DNA of 64,000 nucleotides from Phaeosaccion multiseriatum (Eukaryota; Ochrophyta, other classes): NCBI GenBank assembly GCA_965112735.1, contig OZ218964.1, positions 744,001 to 808,000 of the forward strand, read 5' to 3'. Shown piece by piece: positions 9,843 to 21,280 of this stretch (position 1 is its first letter; each line of letters starts with the position of its first letter). The notes under the pieces were generated by a model. It saw only the letters and a program-made list of their open reading frames with translations, ran no database searches and was not told where the DNA came from. The position numbers and the translations under genes were made by a program.

Positions 9843-11723
9843 ATGAAACCCGGACTAGTGGTACGCACTGTCTTGGTGGTTGGAAGCTTGATCGGGTTTT
9901 CTCCCCGCTCGATCTTGCCCGTTGTGGAAGCTCAGCCCTTGGGCAATCACAGTGGGCAGCGACCGGGACGATTCCTTGCATGTCCGTCGGGGCAAGCCAT
10001 GGTGGAAGCGTGCTCAAGTGGAGAGGTTGAAGATTGCTATATTGGCCTAGTGGTCGAGCCGGGCCTTGGTGATTATTTTAGCCACTCGATACGCTGTGTG
10101 GAGGCACCCACAGACCAGTTCAGGTGGTACGACGAAGGGGCCGAGGACTCCCTCATCAACAAGGGGTGGGGTGAGTGGGCCTACTGTCCTCCAGGTTCTT
10201 TTGCCATCGGGTGGTGCGCCAGTGGCAGAAATGCAGATTGCGACAACGGGAATGTTTTTAACCAGCTGCAGTGCGCCCGTGCTGCGTCGCCTGGTGTCAG
10301 GCTAGACGCAACAGACACGATGGTTGGCTCTGATTCTTGCGTGGTGAAAGGCCGCATGGCCCGATGCAGTGAAGGCTACGTGATGACCGGGGCATGTGGG
10401 TCGGGTTCAGATGCCGACTGCGGGACGGAGCTGTGCGCTGGTCGAAGAGATGTGTGGACTGGCATCCGCTGCACTCGTATGGTTGGAGTCGAATATGCCG
10501 GGGTTGATGGGAGCCCTGAGCCTGTCGAAGATAAGCCGCCGAATTTCTCATTTGGTGAGTGCGAAGCGGAGACCTTCGAGCTTCAAGGGCAGTCGGGTCG
10601 AACCATCTCCGAGGTTCAGACCTTCACAACGTCATCTTCCTTTACAACAGAGGCCTCCAGCTCAAGTAACGCTGGCTCGGGTACCACTGCCGGCAGGCGC
10701 AACTCCTATACGTCATCGCTGGGAGTGGGCGTCAAGGTGGGAGCCGAAGCCGGCTTTCCCATTTTGGGGGCAGCCATTAATGTGGAGACCAGCGTGGACG
10801 CCAGTGAAGGATCGGAATCAGAGTCGGAAATCGCATACAGTACGTCGTTCGACACGTCTCGAAGCTACGCGCAACAATTGACCGAAGAAGAGACTGAAAC
10901 CCGGGAGATCGCGTGGAACTATGAGCTTGCTGGAGACTTAACGTGGACGATAGCGTCTTGGGCCGCTGAGGTCACCGCGACCGGTGGTTACGGTGTCTTG
11001 TTCAATGAGTACACTCCAGGGAGAGCGGGCAGTGAGCAAGTTTTGGAAGACGCTCTCATTTCCACCACAACGCTCGACACGCGCAGCTTCACACTTGTTC
11101 TCAACAGCGACAATCACGAGAGGAGCTTCTTGACGGGGTCTTGCTCAGACATTGCGACTCAATACATGCGTGGGATCGGGGCATTTGAAGCCGTGACTGC
11201 AGAAGATCTGGAGACGGAGCGTGTGGAGAGCCCCGTGACCACTGGTGGGGCAGACAGCACGCCTTCCCCCACTACGAGTGCAAACATCACGCCTTCACCC
11301 CTTGCGAGTACTGAGCCCGACAGCACGCCTTTTCCAACTACGAGTGCAAACATCACGCCTTCACCCCTTGCGAGTACTGAGCCCGACAGCACGCCTTCCC
11401 CCACTACGAGTGCAAACATCACGCCTTCACCCCTTGCGAGTACTGAGCCCGACAGCACGCCTTTTCCAACTACGAGTGCAAACATCACGGCTTCACCCCT
11501 TGCGAGCACCGAGCCCGACAGCACGCCTTTTCCCACTGATATAGTAACCATGCCCATTGGTAATGGTAGCACAGGGCCAACAAACCAACCAGTTTCTGAT
11601 CGCGGTGTCACTGGCGATACTGAGAACTCCTCCCCTGGCAGCGCTAGTCTTCATGGAGCTCTTTACTGCCTGGTGGCCGCGATGAGCATTGGCGTCTCTC
11701 TTGTGGCCCCTGCACGTCTCTAG
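9843..11723 (+). CDS. Secreted Cys-repeat protein with aerolysin-like central region and C-terminal anchor
   Basis: A 626-aa intronless ORF. The start gives a signal peptide with likely cleavage after PVVEA (about residue 30). Residues ~40-220 hold three cysteine modules of the form C-P-x-G...C-x-S-G...D-C...R-C. Residues ~245-430 are Ser/Thr-rich with alternating polar and hydrophobic residues, and include TSSLGVGVKVGAEAGFPILG and EIAWNYELAGDLTWTIASWA. This resembles the strand-rich insertion region of aerolysin/ETX-MTX2-type beta proteins, but that is resemblance only. Four exact-length 22-residue STP-rich repeats follow (~471-558), then an anchor nearly identical to that of the astacin-like neighbour. 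Pore-forming or surface-binding activity is inference; it could equally be a wall or adhesion protein. Confidence 0.8.
   Translation: MKPGLVVRTVLVVGSLIGFSPRSILPVVEAQPLGNHSGQRPGRFLACPSGQAMVEACSSGEVEDCYIGLVVEPGLGDYFSHSIRCVEAPTDQFRWYDEGAEDSLINKGWGEWAYCPPGSFAIGWCASGRNADCDNGNVFNQLQCARAASPGVRLDATDTMVGSDSCVVKGRMARCSEGYVMTGACGSGSDADCGTELCAGRRDVWTGIRCTRMVGVEYAGVDGSPEPVEDKPPNFSFGECEAETFELQGQSGRTISEVQTFTTSSSFTTEASSSSNAGSGTTAGRRNSYTSSLGVGVKVGAEAGFPILGAAINVETSVDASEGSESESEIAYSTSFDTSRSYAQQLTEEETETREIAWNYELAGDLTWTIASWAAEVTATGGYGVLFNEYTPGRAGSEQVLEDALISTTTLDTRSFTLVLNSDNHERSFLTGSCSDIATQYMRGIGAFEAVTAEDLETERVESPVTTGGADSTPSPTTSANITPSPLASTEPDSTPFPTTSANITPSPLASTEPDSTPSPTTSANITPSPLASTEPDSTPFPTTSANITASPLASTEPDSTPFPTDIVTMPIGNGSTGPTNQPVSDRGVTGDTENSSPGSASLHGALYCLVAAMSIGVSLVAPARL
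11253..11516 (+). repeat. Four tandem 66-bp units coding a 22-residue Ser/Thr/Pro stalk
   Basis: Units are 66 bp (22 codons), each with TTSANIT and LASTEPDSTP, alternating CCTTCCCCC and CCTTTTCCA variants. The A-B-A-B order suggests the array doubled as a two-unit block. It probably forms an O-glycosylated stalk before the anchor. Confidence 0.9.
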
Positions 11724-11840
11724 TGTGGATAACGCGGGGACCGAAATGGAGGGACCGTAGGAAGTAAGATATGGCTGGCAAAGAGCGGCGCCTTCTTGGT
11801 AAGGCAGGCAATGGTACCTGCCTCTCACCAAACGAAGCGT
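11612..11840 (-). repeat. Right arm of the inverted repeat
   Basis: Mirror of 6966-7217. It codes the C-terminal anchor (SLHGALYCLVAAMSIGVSL core) and 3' flank of the aerolysin-like gene. Confidence 0.92.
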
Positions 11841-11963
11841 GCTTTATTCTCCTCTTTTTTTGAGCAAGGCATGCTACTGCAAAAGCAAGCCACCGAAGAA
11901 TACCGTTGGCCCCTCCTCTCCTGCCCCCCCTCATGATGGTGCTACTGATGCTGCCCCTTCTCC

Positions 11964-12731
11964 TCACTCCGGATGCTCTGCGTTGCCGCCTATTCCACCC
12001 GCTTCTCCTCCTTCTCCTGCTGCGGCTGATGATGATGATGAAGAGAGAACAGTGATGGGCGAGTACCCATTCCCGTCCTGCTCAGCCGTGCCAAGAGCCA
12101 GGAGGTCGTCCCAGTCGCCGATGATCGTCTTCCCTAACGATGCCTCCCGATGCAATGAGACGTGTAAACTGTGCCCCCATGTCGAGAGAAATGATGGGCA
12201 CTCCGCAGGGCCGCTGCGAACGAGGCCAGCGAGCCGTAAGTCAGCAAAACCTTGGCGTTGCGACGTGTGGACTCCGTGATGAAGGACCCACGCCCTGTGG
12301 GATCCAAATGTCCTCTCTGTCGAGGTTACCGTACAGGCGTGGACCCAGCGATCGGAGGTCCCAAACTCTGCTCCTGCTGACAGGGTTCCCTTGTCCACCC
12401 TCATCACCTGCACCGAAATAGTGGTGCGCCTTCCCCCCCCCCCCCCCCGTCCTTCTCCTTCTGTCTTCTGGGGCATGTTCTCAAAGGTTCGTCGTCCTCT
12501 GTTCGCTCCCCTTCCACCAGCAGGCTGGGCCTGTTCTTCCATTGCGTTGAGCACGCTCTGCGTATTGGCGTGATTGAGTGGTTGCGCTCCTCCCATCCGG
12601 AGTTGACAGCAGTAAACGGCACCTACCTCCCGTCCTTCTTGTTCTGCTTCTGCAGTTGCTGCTGCTGCTGCTGCTGCTGCACCCCATCCATCGCCCCTCT
12701 CCTTGGCTTCGGCCCGCCTGCGTGACTGCAT
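11964..12731 (-). CDS. Hypothetical ORF, doubtful
   Basis: An open frame of 255 codons from the ATG at 12731. It contains poly-Ala from a CAG run, a Gly/Arg-rich part and a better-looking C-terminal half with EASLGKTIIGDWDDLLALG. No family was recognised. It lies between the secreted cassette and the rhodanese gene on the same strand as the latter. The C-terminal half reads like real protein, but the run of nine or more C bases at 12437-12450 could hide a frame change, and a spliced structure is possible. Confidence 0.35.
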   Translation of the reverse strand: MQSRRRAEAKERGDGWGAAAAAAAATAEAEQEGREVGAVYCCQLRMGGAQPLNHANTQSVLNAMEEQAQPAGGRGANRGRRTFENMPQKTEGEGRGGGGGRRTTISVQVMRVDKGTLSAGAEFGTSDRWVHACTVTSTERTFGSHRAWVLHHGVHTSQRQGFADLRLAGLVRSGPAECPSFLSTWGHSLHVSLHREASLGKTIIGDWDDLLALGTAEQDGNGYSPITVLSSSSSSAAAGEGGEAGGIGGNAEHPE

Positions 12732-13061
12732 CGTCCATCCGCATCCCTCCCTTCCGCACCAAAGCCTTCTCGGGAAGTGACCCAATTGAAGCCAAGGCCA
12801 AGGCCCCGCAACACCTGGCCAGGCCCGCCTACCCTTCGCGTAGAAGCGGCACAGGGGTGGGGGGGGGGGAACAAACTGCGGCTGCTGCTCCTCCTCCTCA
12901 GTACCATCAGGCCTGCCCAATACGTTCGTCCTTCGATTGGCGCCGCCCCGTTCGCTGCGCACCTCTTTGGGAAGAGCGAGGTGATGCCCGCCACAGACAA
13001 CCCCTCCCCTCCCTTTCTCACAAAAGGAAGAACCAGTTCTACATGTAACTGCCGTTTCTCC

Positions 13062-14498
13062 TCACAAGAAGGGCCCAACGACTTTCAAGGCGAGTTTTGT
13101 GAAGAAGCCCTCCTTCTTCTTCGTCTTGTAGCCATCGGCAGCGAGGTCCCATGCATCGCCGTATACATGCACCTGAGCGGGCAGGTAGATGGAACGAGCA
13201 CACACACAGAGAGGGGGGGAGGGGGGAGAGAGGGAAGAGAGGGAGGGAGGGAAGCGAGAGAGAGAGAGAGGGGGTAGGGGGGAAAGAGAGGGAGAGCAAG
13301 CGAGAGAGAAAGGGGGGGAGGGGGAAAAGATTGGGTCACTGCAGGTTCATGCTCACATGATACCCAACTAATCTATGTCCTTTCATGGTTCCATAGTCCA
13401 AAGGGGTTGTGTCTCTCGCTCGCTTTGGGACGCACTTGCTTGACTTCTTCAGACGTGCTTGACACGAGCCCGGAGCCAACGTCGTGCGTCCAAAGCACCA
13501 CGCCTTCGCCATTCTTCACTTGCGGGTATCTGGTGGGGGCAAGTACAGTACCGTAGCAGGCGTAAGTGAAGAAAAGACCCACTGTGAGGGAGGAAAGTAG
13601 GGGGAGGGCGTCTTGTTCCACTCCCAAGGGATCCTCTTTGCCTTCACCAATCCACCAACCCCAGTCTTACTGGGCCCGTCTTCTTCCACTCTCTGAACTC
13701 CCTCTCTCTTTCTCTCTCTGTCTCAAAGCTATCTGCAGCTCGCCCACGTGGCTCTCTCACGTACCCTTGTTCTTGAAGGGCCTGCGCGTACTTGCCGCTT
13801 CGGTAGCCCATCGTGCAATACGGTACAACAAGTGTCCCCTGGCAAGTCTGTCGCATCATCGCCATCACATTGAGGGATGAGAGAGGTAAGCGGACCACGC
13901 ATGGTGCTAAGGCGAGGACGCAAGCAGAAGGAGAGCCAAGTGGCCTGAAGTGAGCTACAGCAGCTTTCGGTGGAGCTGTTAGCACTCACCTCAGAGGTGC
14001 ATTTTTTCTCGAATTCATTCTGGGTGATAGCGCCTTCAATCATCGACACTTGCTGCATCCAAAGAGAGGGCGAGGGAGAGAGAGTGAGTGAGTGAGAGAG
14101 CAACATAAACTCGCTCCATGCTGCGGAAGTTCCTACACCAACCTGCTCTTCTTTCTCGCGAACGTCCACGAGTACCACATCTTGGCCTGCGAAAGACACG
14201 ACGGAGGGGCAATAATGAGGATGGAACTATGAAGGGAGGAACAACCCTCACGAAGGCGCTTGGTGCGCACCTTCCGCACGCAGCTTGAGGATCTCTGAAG
14301 CAGTGATGGGCTCCACACCCTCAAACTTGGCCGCGTACTGGAACACAGAGAGACAGAGAGAGACACACACACACACAACAAAAGAAAGCAAATTAAAAAA
14401 ACTTCACTAGGCCCAAGCCCAACATCATGAGCCTTTCATCGCACCTTCGTGAACTTGGCCTTGGCCTCCTCCCTCTTGTCCGCCGACGGGGCACTCAT
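13062..14498 (-). CDS. Rhodanese-domain protein (single-domain sulfurtransferase-like)
   Basis: Seven small exons give a seamless 168-aa protein: 14498-14445, 14337-14271, 14186-14143, 14052-13990, 13838-13765, 13529-13436, 13172-13062. Order of motifs: MSAPSADKREEAK start; KFEGVEPITASEIL; the rhodanese strand QDVVLVDVREKEEQ; EGAITQNEFE; the active-site loop VVPYCTMGYRSGKYA with the nucleophilic cysteine; VVLWTHDVGSGLV; and a C-terminal VHVYGDAWDLAADGYK. This layout (strand, loop, then a G-x-W-T-H-x-G segment and VHVYG) matches the algal and bacterial single-domain rhodanese family of about 150-180 residues. Sulfur transfer from thiosulfate or persulfide is the family activity; the true donor is unknown. 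There is no obvious targeting leader, so it may be cytosolic. Every exon is too short to be seen without splicing. Confidence 0.85.
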
Positions 14499-14909
14499 CT
14501 CACTTCTCCTCTCCTTACCCCTCCCGTGTGGTAAGCAAGTCTATGTGAAAAGTCGGATGGAGAGAATCGAGCGAAACCCGGGGGGGCAGCCGTCGCGAAA
14601 AGGAGTCTGCGCGCGGTAATTTTAGCACGAAGAAGAGAGAGTGTGTAGGGCATTCGCAAGAGAAAGGGAGGGCGAGGGCGCGAGGGGCGTCCAGCAGCAG
14701 CAGCAGCAGCAGCTGCGGCAGCCGCCGGGCAAAAGGGCTTTGTTTGCAGGCGGTACCGTTGCGATACCAGTTACTGCTCCTGATGGCAGGTGAGAGCTCC
14801 ACCGAGTGACGCTACACCTCCGGCAGCGCAGTGGCCGGGGAGAAGGAGGGCGTGGTGAGCAGGGGAGCGTAGTAGGCCGGGGCGGCGCAACTACAGCAGT
14901 GCGGTTAGG

Positions 14910-17147
14910 ATGCCGTTTAAGGACGGCTTCCTCACCAAAAAGGGGGGGGTGAGTTGGAAGAAGCGGTGGTTCGTGCTGGACAATCATGTGGTCACCTACT
15001 TCAGCAGACAGGGGGACGAGCGGGCGAGGGGCCGGATGGTGCTGAATGCCGAGTCGCGGGTGACGAATTTGCCGACGAGAGCCAACGCGTTCCAGGTGAT
15101 TACCAACAACAAGGCTTTGATGGTGTACTCGGACACGGCGGAGGACAGGGACGAGTGGCAGGGGGCCATCACGGCGCAGATTGTGCAATTACGAGAGAGG
15201 GCCGCCGTTCGGCGCAACCGCCGCAACACTAAAGTGGTGACGGCGGCGGGCACGGACTTTGAGCTGGACGCCAAGTATGAGATGATCAAACCCATTGGCC
15301 ACGGGGCGTACGGGGTGGTGATTAGTGCCACCAACCTGGAGGACGGGTCCAAGGTGGCCATCAAGAAGATACCGCAGGCCTTTGAGGACTTGGTGGATGC
15401 CAAGCGGATTGTGCGGGAGATTCGGCTGTTGCGGCACTTCGACCACCAGAACGTCATCAAGGTGGTGGATATTTTGCCCCCGCCCTCCTTGAGCGACTTT
15501 GACGACGTGTACATCATCTCGGAGCTCATGGAGACCGATCTGCACAGGGTTATCTACTCCAGGCAGAAGCTCACAGATGAGCACACGCAGTACTTCCTCT
15601 ACCAGCTGCTATGCAGTCTCAAGTACATTCACAGCGCCTCGGTGTTGCACCGGGACTTGAAACCGTCCAACGTGTTGCTCAACGCCAACTGCGACCTCAA
15701 GCTCTGTGACTTTGGTCTGTCCAGGGGCACGGATGAGTCACAGGACCTCACTGAGTACGTGGTCACGCGCTGGTACCGAGCGCCGGAGATTATGCTCAGT
15801 GTGCAAAACTACAATGAGGCCATTGACGTGTGGAGCGTGGGGTGCATCTTTGGGGAGATGCTGGGCAGGAAACCCCTCTTTCCGGGCAATGACTACATCC
15901 ACCAGCTCAAGCTCATTACCAAGTTCATTGGCAAGCCCACCGAGGACGACCTGTGGTTCGTGCGAAACCCCAGAGCCCGGCGATTCATGTTAGGTGCGTG
16001 GAGGGGGAGGGGTGGGACGACGGGGCAGAAGAGGACACGTGGTGGTGGTGGTTGTGGTGGTACGCTGTTGTTCTCTTCCAGGGCTGCTGTGTGTGTCTCG
16101 GGCCACCCTCTTCCCCTGCGCCAGCGGCAGGGAGCAGCCGCGCTCTCTCTTTCCGTGTCCGCCCCATCTTACCCCACCTCTATCCGCTCTTGCGTCACAC
16201 CCTCCTTCAGGCCTTCCCGAGAGCGTACCAATAAATCTCGAGGCGAAGTTCCCTGACGCCACATCGTCTGCCATCGAGCTCCTCGGCCAGATGCTCATCC
16301 TGGACCCTGCACGGCGAATCACGGTGGTCGAGGCTCTGAGGTGTGTGCAGTACGTCGTTCTTTTCCCACAGACAAGAGAGAGAGAGAGAGAGAGGGACTG
16401 GTGCTTTCCTCCGCAACTGAGTTGTGCAAACCCCCTCCTTTCTTTCACCACAACGAGTGGGGGGGCGAGCGGGCGGCTGTCAAGTCTCGTGAGCCGATGA
16501 ATTGATGAATGGCCTAGCAGTTCCTTCTTCCCTTCGTCCTGCGAGGAAGACCACCGCTGTGTGTGTTGACGCCCCCCTCCGTCTCCCCGCCCCGCCCTGC
16601 CCCCATGTCCTCCCTCCCCTTTTGTCTTCGGCAGACATCCCTACCTGGCCAGCCTGCACGACGAGACACTGGAGCCTTTGGCAGACAGCCAAGTTAGCTG
16701 GAGGGACATTGAGGATGTTGATTTGACCAAGAGGAATCTGCAGGTGAGCAACGAGTCGGCAAGAGAGAGAGAGAGAGGGAAGGGGTGGGGCGTGTACGGT
16801 ACTACGCAAGGAGGGTATGGGGAGGGGGGGTACAACACCGGACAGCAAATGAAGCGCAACGGAGGGCAAAGGCGCCTCATCGCCGAACTCTAACAACGCG
16901 TGATGATAATATGCATCTTTCGCTTTTTCAACTGTTTGGTGCAACGCCTGACGTTCGCCCTGCCCTCCTCGTCCCTCTCCGACCCACCCTCTCGCTACTA
17001 CCCTCACAGCTGCTGATTTTCAACGACGTTTGCCACTACCACGAGGAGTGCCGGGAGATGCTTGCCAACGAGGGTATCGAGCCGCTGCCCGTCCCAGGGG
17101 GCGACCCTCTGCCTCCTCGACCTAGCGCCATCAGCGGGGAGGCGTAG
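14910..17147 (+). CDS. MAP kinase with N-terminal pleckstrin-homology domain
   Basis: Four exons (14910-15993, 16211-16340, 16635-16743, 17010-17147) give 486 aa. Residues ~3-100 are a PH domain ([19 protein letters not shown] at its start, a Trp near its end), implying phosphoinositide or membrane recruitment. The kinase begins near residue 125: glycine loop [14 protein letters not shown] lysine, HRDLKPSN catalytic loop, DFGLSR, and activation loop [16 protein letters not shown] with an ERK-type TEY pair, then the CMGC insert and a C-terminal tail. All catalytic residues are present, so it should be active after phosphorylation by a MAPK kinase. From memory, PH-domain MAPKs are reported in oomycetes (a Phytophthora stress MAPK), so this is probably a stramenopile-wide type. 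The ATG is 411 bp from the divergent rhodanese start. Confidence 0.95.
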
Positions 17148-17424
17148 CGGCGAAGACAGAAGAGGACAGAAGAGGACAGAAGACATGAGAGTGACGTGAC
17201 GTGTGACGTGACGTGTAGCAGCGCAGCGTTTGCGCGCCAAGGGAGGGAGTTGAGTCTCATTTTGCAACAAATGAGACAAGGGGGGGGAGAGGGGGGGGGG
17301 GGGTTATGTGGTGAAAGGGAGGCTGGAGAACAAGAAGACGGAGGAGGAGGAGGAGGAGGAGGAGGAGGAGGCTTATGATTATGTAAGTGACAAGCTTATG
17401 TAAGTTGAAAAAGTGAACAAAAGA

Positions 17425-17430
17425 AATAAA
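17425..17430 (+). terminator. Candidate polyadenylation signal of the MAPK gene
   Basis: AATAAA 278 bp after the MAPK stop codon, followed by an AT-rich stretch. Assignment is by position and sequence only. Confidence 0.35.
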
Positions 17431-18072
17431 GTCACTGCTACATGTATCATGTATCTTTAATTAATTTTTTTAATAATAAAAAATATTAAAGAAGCCAAAT
17501 CCCCTCACGCACTCACGCGTGCGTTCACTCAGTTGCTCACACTCTGACCCACGCGTGGGCGCACATACTCTTTCACTCACCTACCCACCCACACATACAG
17601 TCACACACACAGTCACTCACTCACTCACTCACTCACGCACGCACTCACTCACACTCCCTCCCTCCCTCCCTCCCCCCCTCACTCACTCACTCTTCGACTC
17701 GCGAACACTCGATTTATTCTCTCACCTCATGCACGTCCGCACACACTCACACAGAAGTTGGTCAGTCAGTCAGTCAGTCAGTCAGTCAGTCAGTGAGTCC
17801 TTCTTACTCACTCACTCCCTTATTCACTCACTCACTCACTCACTCACTCACTCCCTCAACTCAGTCACTCCCTCTCCTTTTCTTTTTATTATTACTGCAC
17901 TTTCCAAGCTAAATTCGAAAAACTGAAAGATGCGAAAAACTTGGAAGCCCCAGTGCGAATCCTCGTGGTCCTTCCTCTGGACACGTCTTGTCCGCGGCTC
18001 CATTATGGGGTGAGCGGACCCCTCCTCCCTCCCCCATCCTCCCCCTTTGTGCTTCGACGACAGCCAGCCTCA

Positions 18073-18230
18073 AAAGTCTGAAAACTGTAAAACTCAGGCC
18101 TGAAAACTGTAAACTGTACTGCACCACTCAGGCCTGAAAACTGTAAAACTCAGGCCTGAAAACTGTAAACTGTACTGCAACACTCAGGCCTGAAAACTGC
18201 AAAACTCAGGCCTGAAAACTGTAAAACTAT
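18073..18230. repeat. Tandem CCTGAAAACTGTAAA-type repeat
   Basis: At least six copies of a CCTGAAAACTGTAAA(CTCAGG) unit, partly in a higher-order alternation with CTGTACTGCA spacers, just 3' of the Zn2Cys6 gene. Confidence 0.85.
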
Positions 18231-18302
18231 GGCGTGACTCTATGGTGTGACTCTATGATGGTGTATCTACCTCGCTCCCGATCGCTGTCGCTATCGCTGT
18301 CG

Positions 18303-18463
18303 CTACTCCTCGTCAACCTCCGGACACCCCTTGCCCGCCGGTCCGTCATTGGGCGAGCGGCCCTCTCCCCCCTCCACCCCTCCATCCCAGGCCCGGAGAC
18401 TCCGTGACGAGAGCGTTGCTACTCCTCCTCCTCGTCCTCCTCCTCCTGCTGCTGCTGCTCCTA

Positions 18464-18552
<89 letters not shown>

Positions 18553-19734
18553 ACTGTTACAGCTGCTGCTCCTCCTGCCGTTCCTCCTCCTGCTGCCTCT
18601 GTGGCGGCCATATTACCAACTGATCCTTCTCCCGTTGCTGCCCCTCTTGCTCCTCCTGCTTCTCCTGCGACGGCGGCTGCTGCTGCTCCTCCTCCTCCTG
18701 CTGCTGCTGCTGCTGCTGTTCCTCCTGCTGCTCCTGCTCCTGCTGCTGCTGCTGCCTTGCGTCGACTGCGAGATACTGGGTCCTCCTGGCCACCACCCGA
18801 TGATGTCCGTCGATGGACATCCGCTGCCATCTTCCGACACACCTCCGCGCCGCACAGACACCAGCCCCCTCCGACGGGGTACGCCTCATACACGGGGATG
18901 GTCAGGCAGAGGCAGGGGGCGAAGGTCTCACGCAGGCAGTCGTAGCGCCCCTTGCCGCCCAGCACGCGAGCTGTGTGGAGCATCCAATGGACGAGGTGGG
19001 GCATGAGAAGGATGACTCCGCAGCGAATATCGCTCCCCCCCACTTCCTGTAGCACGGCATCGAGCGCCCCTACGATCGTGCTGGAGCTTCTACTTGAGCC
19101 GGAGCCGAAGCTGGAGCTGCAGCTGGAGATCGTCTCCCCTCCCTCCGCCCCATACAACTGCCCCTGCTCCTGCTCCTGCCTCTCCTTGTTGCTGACGAAG
19201 GCCAGGTAGCCCAAGAAGAAGGCTGTGACCACTCGCTGCGTGGAGCTCATTGTAAAGGCCACAGGGCTACCGTGGACCTTGGCCATGGAGCGCCCTATGT
19301 CCGCGTACGCCAGCATCCTCCCCTCCTCATCCTCCTCCTCCTCCTCCACGTCCTCCACGTCCTCCACGTCCTCCTTCTCCTCCTCCTCCTCCTCCTGCTC
19401 CTCCTCCTCCTCCTGCTCCTCCTCCTCCTCCTCTTCCTCCTCCTCCTCCTCCTCCTCCGCCTCCGCCTCCGCCTCCTCCTCCTCCTCCTCCGCCTCCTCC
19501 TCCTCCTCCTCCTCCTCCTCCTCCTCCTCCTTCTCCTCTTCCTGCTCCTCCTCCGCGTCCTCCTTCTCCTTCTCCTTCTCAAAATCCTCCTCTTCCTCCT
19601 CCTTCTCCTCCCCTCCCCCCTCCTCCCCCCTCTTACTATTGTGTTTGTGCTTGTGCTCGTCCACCTCCGCCGCGCCGCTGTCTGTTACTAGACACATCAT
19701 CGTCCTCTTGCCGCTGCCCTCGCTCCCATCGGCG

Positions 19735-19767
<33 letters not shown>

Positions 19768-21241
19768 CGTTGCCGTTGCTGCCCCTTCGCGGCGAGGTGT
19801 GAGGCCGCACGCCGCCGCCGCCGCTGAGAAGCTGCTGCGATGGACTGCACCCCTCTGATTTGCGCGAGTTCGAAGAAGAAGGAGTCACAGGGAATGTCCG
19901 CCTTGATGTGCTGCATCATCATCATGGAGCGCACAGAGAAGGACACATCTCTGTCTCCATCTCGATGCTGCGCTGCCCGCAACGCCCCCTTGCCCTTTTT
20001 GGCGTCGTTGCTACCGCGGGTGCTGGTGCAAGCACTGGTGCTGGCGCTGCCGCTATGGTCTGCTTTCTCCTCCTCCGCCGCCGCCGCTGCCACCTCACTC
20101 GATGAGGAGTCAACGCGGCATCTTCCGATACGTAGGAACGCGAGAAGGGAGCGTGCTCCCTGCAGGTTGATCGACGAAGGGCTCCCACTCTGTCCACTCT
20201 GTCCGCTCTGTCCGCTCTGTGCGCTCTGCATTGCCTGCTTGGTGGACGCGTAGGCGACTTCCGCCATTTCAAGGTAGCGAGTGCACTCCTCTTCCCGCAG
20301 AAAGGTGTGCATGAGCAAAGCCGCGAGGAGCAGGGAGAGGAGCGCGTCACCGTCGTCTCCCGGCACGTGATGCTTCGCGCCACCCTCCGGCTTGTCCTCG
20401 CAGCTCCTGTTACCACCGCTGCTGTTGCCGCTACTCCTGCCACTGCCGCTACTGTTGCGGCTGCTGCTGCTGCTGCTCTTGTCAGCGACGGTCGTCGCAG
20501 CTAGCTTGGCTGTCCAGCCCAGCACCTGCGGCAGGTACACCCTCCACAGCTTCGACCCCAGCAACACGGCTCCCACACACGCCATGCTCCACGCCACAGC
20601 ATTCTTGCGGGGGCTTTCCAGCACCCCACACAGGCGGTCCTCCTCTGCAGACAGGAAGAGTGCCTCGTCCCGCCCCTCCCCCGTGGCCGTCGTCGTGGTT
20701 GTGAGCAGGGTCGGAAGAGAGGCGTCGCTTGCCGCCAGGGCCACCCTTTGCAGGCGGGCGGGGGAGGTGCCCAAGAAGCCATTTGTGACGTCGCTTACCA
20801 GGCTCGCTTCGGACTTGATGAGGGGCAGTAGCTTGCCCAGTTGGCCATACTCGTCACTGAAGGCGTTCACGCAGGCCACCTCTTGTGAGCCGCTGAAAGG
20901 CTTGCTCGGTGAGGAGGACTGCACAAGCTGGCGTGGGGGGACACGCGAGAGCTCACCTTCACTATCGTGTTGATGACGAGCGTGGGTGGTAACTGTGGTG
21001 GGGGTACTGCGGTGACTCTGATGGTCGCCGCTGCTGCTGTCAATTGTGATCTGGACAGCGGTCGGCCTTGAGCTGCTGCTGCTGCTGACGCTGCTGAGGC
21101 TGCCGCTGCTGACGCTACTGAGGCTGACGCTACTGAGGCTGCCGCTGCTACCGTGCACAGTATGGACCAAATCGCCTCTACGAACATCGTACGTCTGCGT
21201 TTGCCAAACGGCCTGCTGAAGCTGAAGCTGTTGCTGCTGAA

Positions 21242-21280
<39 letters not shown>

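Larger units (their letters stand above)
17148..18302. other. Repeat-rich intergenic region between convergent genes
   Basis: Contains the MAPK 3' end with an AATAAA at 17425-17430, an AT-rich stretch 17455-17490, CACT/CAGT tetranucleotide arrays (about 17580-17870) and a decayed tandem array. No gene was seen. Confidence 0.6.

Noticed and set aside
17519-17926. Possible CRISPR-like or satellite ORF of THSLTHSL type
   Set aside because: Simple CACT repeats without spacers; the ORF is a translation of the repeat.
19225-19827. Plus-strand Ser- and Leu-rich ORFs opposite the Zn2Cys6 gene
   Set aside because: Antisense shadows of the GAG-coded acidic tract; no start context or family signal.
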